Shown: positions 42,103 through 48,757 of the stretch, piece by piece
Layout: each line of letters starts with the position of its first letter
Position numbering within the stretch: position 1 is the first letter of the stretch
Source of the DNA: Candidatus Latescibacterota bacterium
GTDB taxonomy: Bacteria > Latescibacterota > UBA2968 > GCA-2709665
Reading direction: 5' to 3'
Length of the DNA: 48,757 bases
Assembly (NCBI GenBank): GCA_012270675.1
Contig: JAAXHW010000029.1
Span: forward strand, 1 to 48,757
Position numbers and translations under genes: made by a program
The notes under the pieces: generated by a model
The model's database searches: none
What the model was told of the DNA's origin: nothing
The model's input: the letters and a program-made list of their open reading frames with translations, nothing else

Positions 42103-42993
42103 TCACACCTCAAGCACCTGCTTCCAGTTCTCATAGATAATATTGTGAATCACCTCATCCGGAACCCGGGGGAAATTCGTCCCTTCCACAACCTTGTTTA
42201 CTTTCCACTGTCCGGCAATCACCTGTGCCGGCGTTGCCGAAGGGAAGTCCGATCCGAAAATCAGTTTGTGCTCTACCCCGTACTCAATGGCCGACATAAA
42301 CGCCTGGTAATGGCGCCGGGGGCGATAATGCAGCGCCGAAACATTGGTATAGAGGTTCGGGTGTTTTCGGATCAGCACCACACACTCGTCCTCCCAGGGA
42401 TGTCCCATATGGGAAATAATCATCCGCAGCTCCGGGCAGGCAATCGCAATATCCTCCAGCTGAATCGGATTGGCGTACTTCAACGGGCCGGGCCGGACGA
42501 ACGATGTACCCTGATGGATATTCACCGGAATGCCGAGCGACTCGGCCTTCTTGAAAAACGGAAGGTGCTTCGGGTCCTGCGGGTCCCAGTTCTGATAAAT
42601 CGGCGCCACCTTCAGCCCCCTCAGCCCCAGTGTCTCCACATTGTAAACGAGCTGATCGATACAGTCATCGTCGGTCGGATCAACCGAACACCAGCCGATA
42701 AAGCGGTCCGCGTTTTCGCTTACAAAATCCGCCACCAGTTCCTGCGACACATCCATCCCGCAGTACGCGGCTTTTATGCCAAACACAATCACCCTGTCAC
42801 AATCCCGGGTGGCCGCCAGCAGCTGCTCCGGCCTGGCGTCAAACGCATGCCGTTCGTCCTCCGCATCGTCTGCATAATACACATCCGGCGAAAGCCGCAT
42901 CTTCGCTCGCTTGGCCGCCAGCGCAAACGCCACGAACTCATCGGACATGTGATCGGGATACCACATCAGGTTCGTATGGGTGTCGAACAGCAT
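42103..42993 (-). CDS. Amidohydrolase family protein (amidohydro-rel type)
   Basis: The 296-residue TIM-barrel metal hydrolase has GLRGLKVAP, IPVNIHQGTSF, IISHMGHPWEDE and LIFGSDFPSATP with the family's His and Asp metal ligands. The usual N-terminal HxH is represented by DTHTNL. Such proteins act as decarboxylases or lactone/amide hydrolases. ATG 42993 is chosen because AAAGGAGGGG lies just upstream. It is tightly spaced with both neighbours. Confidence 0.85.
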   Translation of the reverse strand: MLFDTHTNLMWYPDHMSDEFVAFALAAKRAKMRLSPDVYYADDAEDERHAFDARPEQLLAATRDCDRVIVFGIKAAYCGMDVSQELVADFVSENADRFIGWCSVDPTDDDCIDQLVYNVETLGLRGLKVAPIYQNWDPQDPKHLPFFKKAESLGIPVNIHQGTSFVRPGPLKYANPIQLEDIAIACPELRMIISHMGHPWEDECVVLIRKHPNLYTNVSALHYRPRRHYQAFMSAIEYGVEHKLIFGSDFPSATPAQVIAGQWKVNKVVEGTNFPRVPDEVIHNIIYENWKQVLEV

Positions 42994-43009
42994 TGGAACA
43001 CCCCTCCTT

Positions 43010-44593
43010 TCACTTCTCAAGAAACCGCCGCAGCACATTCGCCGTAATCCTCGAAACCGCATCGTCCACCAGGATCGAACTGGGATACGTAATCGACCCC
43101 ACCGAAAAAACCGCGCCGCCCCCCTCCGGTTCGTGGATCACGATCTCCGCGCCCCCGTTGTCGATATTGGTGCCCTTGGCCAGCAGGTGGACGTTCCCCG
43201 GCGAACTCGCTGAAATCTTGTCCGTCTCGTGTCCCGAAGCCCCGCCGGGCACGCGCATGTGCAGGCTCTTCTCGCCGAACAAATCCCCCGCCTTCAGGTC
43301 CGTGCCTTCAAACACCCAGTGCGACGCGTCGATCACGCGATAGGGCGCGCTGGTCATAATGCCCGAATCGGTAAACACCACCCCCAGCAGGTTGGCCTCC
43401 GACTCAAGCCGCATGTGAAGCCGGCTCTCGAACCGCTCATCCCGCTGTTGCTGACGGTGCCCGTTGTGGACGACCATCGTCGACTCATCCAGGAACTCAA
43501 CCTCGCAGTTCACCCCGTTTCCGCCCAGATAAAGCAGCCGGCCGCCCCGCTCAAACACCCACGACTTGAGCTCCAGGTACATCTTTCTGGACCAGTACTC
43601 CGGATGGGTGCTGATCACCAGAATCTTATAATCGTCCAGATTCAGCTTTCCAAAATGGAACTGCGTCTCAGAATAGAAATCGTACGCAAATCCCTCCCGC
43701 TCCATCCATCCCAGCAACCGCCACTCCGCAGGCGCAACATGGCACGCCGCCCGTCCCTCGATCGGATCGGCCACCTGCACCGCTTCCGGAACGTGGTTGA
43801 TCGGCTCCGGCCGGTCGAACGACAGCGGCAGGTACTCCTCCGCATCGTAATTGATGTGCTCCGGGTCCGTATATCGTTTCAGTTCCAGACGCGCGTTGAT
43901 CGTCGGCGTCGGCGGCAGCCTGTCCGGATGGATATAATTGCTCCGTCCGCCGAAATTATTGTACGTGCACCAGGTAATATCCGACGCCAGCACTGCGATT
44001 TTCGCCGTCGGAGCGGCCGGCGCCACCACCCAGGGAAAAGAAAAGAAACCGCCCGATTCGGTCTTCGCGTGCAAATAATAAAGCCCGGATTGCCCGGGCG
44101 CCTCCACGTACTGCTTGTGGCGGGGGCTGGTATAGCCGAACTTATTCCACTGAACCCCCGTCTGCGTATAATCCCCATCGGGAGAAAGCTGTACCGTGGC
44201 CCGGGGGCCGTGCTCGTCGTACCATCCGATCGTGCGGACGAACGCCTTCTCCCACCCGTACCGCCACAGCTCTAACTTGTACGCCTCGGCCGAATGCACG
44301 CGGAACTCGGACTTCTCTCCCGACTTGACGCATCTGGGCCACATATACCCCAGCAGACAGTCCGACAGCAGCCGGAAATGGTAGGGCTTGTCTTCTTCAA
44401 CCTCCATCTGTACGATCTTGCACCCGAACCCCTCCCTGGCCAGGGTGACCCGGCAGGGTCCCGGCTTTACATCCGCGTAAACCGCACCCGACGCCCGGGA
44501 ACGCGCCGCCACTGCGCCCGAGTCGTTGACAAACTCAAGCTGCACATCGGACAGGGCAATATACCGTTCGTCGCTTACATATCCCACCAGCAT
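43010..44593 (-). CDS. N,N-dimethylformamidase beta-subunit-like protein
   Basis: The 527-residue protein matches the large-subunit C-terminal region of dimethylformamidase: ASDITWCTYNNFGGRSNYI, HVAPAEWRLLGWMEREGFAY, ILVISTHPEYWSRKMY and GGRLLYLGGNGVN. That region coordinates the mononuclear iron in the known enzyme. The N-terminal ~120 residues resemble a beta-sandwich domain. The small alpha subunit of true dimethylformamidase is not obvious nearby, although the 112-residue protein at 46029 has a comparable size. ATG 44593 sits 6 nt after GGAGGA. The gene is in an operon with an amidase and an amidohydrolase. Confidence 0.8.
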   Translation of the reverse strand: MLVGYVSDERYIALSDVQLEFVNDSGAVAARSRASGAVYADVKPGPCRVTLAREGFGCKIVQMEVEEDKPYHFRLLSDCLLGYMWPRCVKSGEKSEFRVHSAEAYKLELWRYGWEKAFVRTIGWYDEHGPRATVQLSPDGDYTQTGVQWNKFGYTSPRHKQYVEAPGQSGLYYLHAKTESGGFFSFPWVVAPAAPTAKIAVLASDITWCTYNNFGGRSNYIHPDRLPPTPTINARLELKRYTDPEHINYDAEEYLPLSFDRPEPINHVPEAVQVADPIEGRAACHVAPAEWRLLGWMEREGFAYDFYSETQFHFGKLNLDDYKILVISTHPEYWSRKMYLELKSWVFERGGRLLYLGGNGVNCEVEFLDESTMVVHNGHRQQQRDERFESRLHMRLESEANLLGVVFTDSGIMTSAPYRVIDASHWVFEGTDLKAGDLFGEKSLHMRVPGGASGHETDKISASSPGNVHLLAKGTNIDNGGAEIVIHEPEGGGAVFSVGSITYPSSILVDDAVSRITANVLRRFLEK

Positions 44594-44626
44594 AATCACT
44601 CCTCCCTCCGGAAACGGAATACATTT

Positions 44627-46021
44627 TCAAAATCCCGGCGGCCTGCGCGCATGCCACGACGTCGCCTGCTGGTAGGCATAGGCCAGCCGCAGAATCGTCG
44701 CCTCGTCGAACGGCTTCCCGATCAGCTGCAGCCCCACCGGAAGCCCCCGGGACGTGAACCCGCAGGGCACTGAAACCGCGCACAGCCCCAGCCAGTTCAC
44801 AACCCGTGTATCCAGCCGGATCGGCTCGCCTGCCTCCAAGTCCGCCAGCCTGGGCGCGGGCGTAAGCATCGTGGGGCCCACCACGGCCTCTACCCCTGCC
44901 AGCCGCTCCCGGGCGGACCGCATCATCGGCCCCCGACGTCGGACGATCTCGATATAATCCGCAGCCGAAACCGCTTCGCCCTGTTCGAGCCGCTGGCGCA
45001 CCCGGGGCGCAAATACCTCCCCCGATTCGGCCAGCGCCTGTCGGTGCACCGCGTACCCTTCCGTCCGCATCAACACCAGGTTATCGTCCTCCTCGGCGGT
45101 CTGTCGGGCCTCTGGAAACGCCATCTCCTCCACCAGAACGCCCAGACCGGAAAGCACCTGCACCGCTGCCTCCACCGCAGCGACGACCTCCGGATCGGCC
45201 CCCTCGAAAAAAGGCGCGCGGACCACCCCCACCCGCATCCCCGCCACCGTCCGTTTCAACCCCACCAGCACATCCCCGGCCGGACAGCTCAACGTGGACG
45301 GATCTGCCGGGTCCGGCCCCGCAATCGCCGAAAACACCAGCGCCGCATCCTCCACGCACCGCACCATCGGCCCCACCGAGTCCAGCGTCCCGCTCAACGG
45401 CGTCACCCCCGCCCTGCTCACCCGCCCCACGGTCGTCTTCAGTCCCGTAATCCCGCAGAACGCTGCTGGAATGCGCACCGATCCCCCCGTATCGGTCCCA
45501 ATCGCCGCCGTGGCCAGCCCCGCGGCCACGGCCACGCCCGATCCGCTGCTGGACCCCCCCGGCACCCGCTCTGCGTCCCACGGGTTGGGCGGCGTGCCAA
45601 AATGCGGGTTCAGCCCGAAGGGACCGAACGCGAACTCAACCATATTGGTCTTGCCCAGCAGCACCGTCCCTGCCCGCGCCAGTTTGGCCGCCACCCTGGA
45701 AGACCGCTGCGGCACATAGCCGGTCCGGACCGCCGCGCCCGACGTCGTCCGGATGCCTGCCGTATCACACAGATCCTTCAATGCCACCGGAATCCCGTGC
45801 AGCGGCCCCAGATCGTTCCCCGCCCTCAGCGCCGTCTCGGCCGCCTTGGCATCCGCACGCGCACGCGCCGCCGTCACCGTAATATAGGCCGCTGTTTCGG
45901 CCCTGTACCGCTCGATCCGCGCCAGAAACGCCTCCGCCACCTCCACCGGAGACACCTCGCCCCTCCGGTAGCACAGCGCCAGCTCCGCAGCGGTCAGAAA
46001 AGAGAGATCCCGTTCGGTCAC
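44627..46021 (-). CDS. Amidase signature family hydrolase
   Basis: The 464-residue protein has the Ser-cisSer-Lys triad of amidase signature enzymes: Lys in VALKDLCDTAG, cis-Ser in GGSSSGSG and nucleophile Ser in DTGGSVRIPAAF. Relatives include AtzE, GatA and aryl acylamidases. No gatB or gatC gene is present, so it is probably a catabolic amidase. GTG 46021 follows GAGGCGG and lies 7 bp after the stop of the small upstream gene; the frame extends further upstream but there overlaps that gene. Confidence 0.9.
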   Translation of the reverse strand: MTERDLSFLTAAELALCYRRGEVSPVEVAEAFLARIERYRAETAAYITVTAARARADAKAAETALRAGNDLGPLHGIPVALKDLCDTAGIRTTSGAAVRTGYVPQRSSRVAAKLARAGTVLLGKTNMVEFAFGPFGLNPHFGTPPNPWDAERVPGGSSSGSGVAVAAGLATAAIGTDTGGSVRIPAAFCGITGLKTTVGRVSRAGVTPLSGTLDSVGPMVRCVEDAALVFSAIAGPDPADPSTLSCPAGDVLVGLKRTVAGMRVGVVRAPFFEGADPEVVAAVEAAVQVLSGLGVLVEEMAFPEARQTAEEDDNLVLMRTEGYAVHRQALAESGEVFAPRVRQRLEQGEAVSAADYIEIVRRRGPMMRSARERLAGVEAVVGPTMLTPAPRLADLEAGEPIRLDTRVVNWLGLCAVSVPCGFTSRGLPVGLQLIGKPFDEATILRLAYAYQQATSWHARRPPGF

Positions 46022-46028
46022 ACCCGCC

Positions 46029-46367
46029 TCACGCACACCCCGGTCCTTTAACCTCCCGCACGCCCGTATCCGCCGGAAGCAGGCTCTGCGCGAATCCGTC
46101 CGGGTCGGCCCTGTATCGATCCAGCAGGCCTTTGATCTCACCCAGCACCTTCTCCCGCGTATAAAGCCCGTACCGGTAGATATCCATCGGACCGACAAGC
46201 TTGAGATAATAGTGGTTGCCCGCATCGTGTTGGGTCGAACATGCGCTCGGCTTGTTGGCCAACCACAGCAGACCGTCAAAAGCCTCTGCAAACTCGGCGA
46301 CCAGCGGCTCCGAATGCAGATCTCCCGGAATCTCCGGAAACCGTCCAACCAGCTCTTCAACCGTCAT
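46029..46367 (-). CDS. Small conserved-looking protein of unknown function
   Basis: The 112-residue soluble protein (MTVEELVGRFPEIPGDLHSE, FDGLLWLANKPSACSTQHDA) has no signal peptide or recognised domain. It sits between a DUF2203 gene (12 bp) and an amidase gene (7 bp), which supports a real gene. Similar small proteins accompany amidases as accessory subunits; a counterpart of a dimethylformamidase alpha subunit is a speculative alternative. Confidence 0.7.
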   Translation of the reverse strand: MTVEELVGRFPEIPGDLHSEPLVAEFAEAFDGLLWLANKPSACSTQHDAGNHYYLKLVGPMDIYRYGLYTREKVLGEIKGLLDRYRADPDGFAQSLLPADTGVREVKGPGCA

Positions 46368-46379
46368 GGATAACCTCCT

Positions 46380-46754
46380 CTACTCCAGGTAGTTCTCTGG
46401 AATCGGCTTGCGACCCGCATACCCTTCCGGACCGTGATAATAAGCAATCTCCGGCTCATCGCTGCGCCAGCAAAGCTCCACCTCTTGCCCGTCGATCACC
46501 GCGGGAAAATCGACCAGCCCCACCGAAAAGCTCCAATCCTTGTAGGAACACCCGAGCGCGTCCAGCTCCTCAAACAGATCGTGTAACGCATCGATCTGTT
46601 TGCGCACCCCGGGGTCCTCCCTGGCCGCTTTGCCCAGCCCCTCCGCCATCTCCCGAATCCGCCCGCCGGTCTCCAGGATATCCACCACAATACGCTTGAC
46701 CAGAGGAAGCGTCCGGTTCGCCTCTTTCGGAGTGAAATACCTACCTGCAGCCAT
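46380..46754 (-). CDS. DUF2203 family protein
   Basis: The 124-residue protein matches DUF2203: YFTPKEANRTLPLVKRIV, a long helical middle and VGLVDFPAVIDGQEVELCWR, EPEIAYYHGPEGYAGRKPI. The family is found widely in bacteria and has no assigned function. It overlaps the Gfo/Idh gene by 14 bp and precedes the small unknown gene by 12 bp. Confidence 0.88.
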   Translation of the reverse strand: MAAGRYFTPKEANRTLPLVKRIVVDILETGGRIREMAEGLGKAAREDPGVRKQIDALHDLFEELDALGCSYKDWSFSVGLVDFPAVIDGQEVELCWRSDEPEIAYYHGPEGYAGRKPIPENYLE

Positions 46755-47778
46755 GTCCGGCCTCCTGAGCCCCTGCGATCAAGTCGTCCAATTGAACCAA
46801 TTCCCCACCTTTTGCCGCCGACACATTCGCCCCCAGCACCGCCGCCAGGCTGTTCAACGCCTCCGGATAGGGACTCCTCGTCAGCGCCGGGTCTGCCCGC
46901 CGCACCGCCTCTACAAACGCCCGGGCCTGAACCCCAAAGGCATTGCACCCCCCGGGCATCTCCCAGACCGTCTCCCCATTCTCCACCACGCGTTGTGCGG
47001 ACCATTCGATCAGCGAATCGTCCGACACCACCAGTATCTCCCGCCGGGAAACCGACACATTCGTCAGCACCCGGGAGGTGGTCGCATTCGCCGTGACCCC
47101 GCTCCTGAACCGGTAGCTCACATTGTACACATGCGGCAGATCCATCGGCTCGGGCCCCTCTCCCGGTTTCCGGTCCACATAAAATGCCGACACCGCCTCG
47201 ATATCGCCCAGAAAAAACCGCAGCAGGTCCACCATATGGATCGTATTCTCCACAAACGACCCGCCGCACAGCTCGAACCGGCTCGTCCAGTACCGGACCG
47301 GCCTGCCGCTGTAGAAGAACTGCACAAGCGCATGCCTCGGCGTCCGCTCCCCCAGCATCTCCCGCACCCGCTCGGACGAGGGATGGTAGCGGTTCAGAAA
47401 GCCCACCTGCGACACGATCCCCGCCTTCTGAATCGCCCTGTTAAACGCCACCGCCTGCGCGATATCCAGCGTCTGGGGCTTCTCCACGAACAGCGCGGTC
47501 CCCCGCTCGGCAGCCATCTGTTCCGCATCGGTGTGCAGCGTCGGTGGAATACACACATAAACCCCGTCCAACGCCTCCTTCCTGAACATCTCGTGGTGGT
47601 CCGTATAAACCGCCCTGACGCCAAAAGCCCTGGCCTGTTCCTCCACCGCTTCCCGGTTCACATCACAGAATGCCTGCAGCACCACCTCTCCCGCTTCTGC
47701 CATCTCCGCCAGCGGCGGCAGATGGGCACGGGTCGCAATATGCCCCAGACCGATAAACCCCAGCCGGACCGGCTTCAT
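46741..47778 (-). CDS. Gfo/Idh/MocA family oxidoreductase
   Basis: The 345-residue protein has a Rossmann fold (RLGFIGLGHIATRAHLPPLA), VEKPQTLD with the conserved Lys, and a C-terminal domain with ENTIHMVDLLRFF. The substrate is probably a sugar or cyclitol. ATG 47778 follows GAGGAGG and overlaps the stop of the aldo/keto reductase gene (ATGA), so the two are translationally coupled; its 3' end overlaps the DUF2203 gene. Confidence 0.9.
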   Translation of the reverse strand: MKPVRLGFIGLGHIATRAHLPPLAEMAEAGEVVLQAFCDVNREAVEEQARAFGVRAVYTDHHEMFRKEALDGVYVCIPPTLHTDAEQMAAERGTALFVEKPQTLDIAQAVAFNRAIQKAGIVSQVGFLNRYHPSSERVREMLGERTPRHALVQFFYSGRPVRYWTSRFELCGGSFVENTIHMVDLLRFFLGDIEAVSAFYVDRKPGEGPEPMDLPHVYNVSYRFRSGVTANATTSRVLTNVSVSRREILVVSDDSLIEWSAQRVVENGETVWEMPGGCNAFGVQARAFVEAVRRADPALTRSPYPEALNSLAAVLGANVSAAKGGELVQLDDLIAGAQEAGHGCR

Positions 47779-48674
47779 GTGGCCTCCTCGATCGTTGCAA
47801 TCCGCTCTTCCGACAGCGTCACCCCGTCCGACACCGAAACGCACACCTCCAGCTCGTCCAAATCTGAAACCCCGCACAGCACCACCGACACCCGGGCGTC
47901 CGACAGCAGGTAGCGCAGCGCTGTGCGCGTCACCCCCTCCGGCGCGTCACCCAGCAACGCCTCGATCCGGCCCAGCTTTTCGTGCAGCGCCTCAAAGCGG
48001 CCCTTTTCAATCCATCGGTCCCGTTTCGAGCCCAGCAGCCCCGCGTGGAGGGGCGACGCGGCAATCACCGCCACGTCCCGCTCCGCCGCTGCGGGCACCA
48101 GTTCCGCCCTGGCCTCCTGCGTCAGCAGATCGTACTGACAGAAGGTCAGCACCGACGCAAACGCCCCGGTCTCCTCCAGCGCCTTCCGCATCAGCTCCAG
48201 GTCCGATCCCGTCAGCCCGATCGCCTCTGCAATCCCCTGCTCCTGCACCTCTAAAAGCCCTTCCAGCGTCCGCCCCTTCCCAAAAATCCCCTCCCACCCG
48301 GCCATCTCCGCCTCGTGGACCTGAAGCAGGTCCACCCCATCCCGCCGCAGCCGCTTCAGACTCGCATCCAGCCCGCGCCAGACAGCGTCCCTCGTATAAT
48401 CAAACGGTTCCGGGTAATATCCGACCTTGGTCGCCAGATAGTGCGGCTCCACCACCCCCTCCAGCGCAATCCCCAGCACCTCTTCACTCCGTCCCTTACC
48501 GTAAAGCGGCGCCGTATCGAAATAATTCACCCCCAGTTCCAGCGCCCGCTCGACCACCTTTATCCCGTGCGAAACGGGCAGCAACCCCTCTTCGGGACGG
48601 CCGTAAAACCACGACCCCCCCATCCCGATTTCGCTGACCTCCCAACCGGTCTTCCCAAAACGTCGATACTCCAC
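47775..48674 (-). CDS. Aldo/keto reductase
   Basis: The 299-residue protein has the aldo/keto reductase tetrad: Asp and Tyr in NYFDTAPLYG, Lys in LATKVG and His in DLLQVHEAE. It begins VEYRRFGKTGWEVSEIGMGG, typical of L-fucose dehydrogenase/oxidoreductase-type members. GTG 48674 has GGAGCGG upstream and no better ATG exists. It is the first gene of an eight-gene operon; a copy of the MITE-like repeat end lies 60 bp upstream. Confidence 0.9.
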   Translation of the reverse strand: MEYRRFGKTGWEVSEIGMGGSWFYGRPEEGLLPVSHGIKVVERALELGVNYFDTAPLYGKGRSEEVLGIALEGVVEPHYLATKVGYYPEPFDYTRDAVWRGLDASLKRLRRDGVDLLQVHEAEMAGWEGIFGKGRTLEGLLEVQEQGIAEAIGLTGSDLELMRKALEETGAFASVLTFCQYDLLTQEARAELVPAAAERDVAVIAASPLHAGLLGSKRDRWIEKGRFEALHEKLGRIEALLGDAPEGVTRTALRYLLSDARVSVVLCGVSDLDELEVCVSVSDGVTLSEERIATIEEAT

Positions 48675-48733
48675 GACAATCCGCTCCACCCTCTGCTGTG
48701 CCGATGCCCGCACCGGGGGCGCACGCCGTGCGC

Positions 48734-48757
48734 CTTAGAAGCTGTCTTAAAACCCCC
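48734..48757. repeat. Copy of the MITE-like element left end (runs off the window)
   Basis: CCTTAGAAGCTGTCTTAAAA is identical to bases 180-199 at the left end of the 184-315 element. Only the end is visible because the window stops here. Confidence 0.6.

Noticed and set aside
1-48757. tRNA, rRNA and CRISPR arrays
   Set aside because: No cloverleaf with a CCA-type acceptor, no rRNA-like conserved stretch and no series of evenly spaced direct repeats was recognised by eye.

Overview
The window is a dense bacterial chromosome segment of high G+C. It carries 35 intact protein-coding genes, no tRNA or rRNA, no CRISPR array and no phage structural genes. Gfo/Idh/MocA, M81, ceramidase-like, DegT, amidase and dimethylformamidase-like genes occur together with several ECF sigma factors. 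That mix recalls Poribacteria, Latescibacterota or Planctomycetes-like lineages, but this placement is an inference from gene content only.

Layout. 1-950: repeats and a decayed REP-associated transposase. 950-3570: two divergent ECF sigma genes with unusual C-terminal fusions, one to a beta sliding-clamp-like module and one to pentapeptide repeats. 3690-7043: a HIT protein and two ABC-2 permeases. 7115-9600: an ABC-F ATPase with two terminator-like hairpins in its leader, then a candidate small RNA. 9634-18079: a six-gene minus-strand operon (Gfo/Idh, M81, ornithine cyclodeaminase-like, ceramidase-like, DegT, transglutaminase-like). 18326-20581: an SLC12-like transporter.

20582-26343 is the standout region. 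A 1054-residue protein contains the catalytic core of both RNA polymerase beta and beta-prime in one chain. Its gene follows an ECF sigma factor gene by 2 bp. Just upstream, behind a terminator, two translationally coupled genes encode helical proteins; the first begins with a zinc finger spaced exactly like that of DksA/TraR, a family that binds RNA polymerase. Together these look like a compact, chromosomally encoded second transcription machine. An AT-rich divergent promoter region (26390-26550) follows, with a 14-bp palindrome and a promoter that runs straight into a perfect 15-bp terminator hairpin.

26711-27832: an OmpR-type regulator and a RidA protein. 27850-37912: a long minus-strand run of a membrane protein, a class A penicillin-binding protein, hpt, prpB-prpC-prpD (methylcitrate cycle), a thioredoxin-fold/2OG-oxygenase fusion, a double GNAT protein and pdxA, mostly with 4-8 bp overlaps. 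38057-40855: an SDR, a UxuA-like isomerase/dehydratase and a DapA-family lyase; the intergenic space between the last two is mostly a copy of a mobile repeat. 40843-48674: an eight-gene minus-strand operon rich in C-N hydrolases (amidase, dimethylformamidase-like, amidohydrolase, transglutaminase-like) plus Gfo/Idh, DUF2203 and aldo/keto reductase genes.
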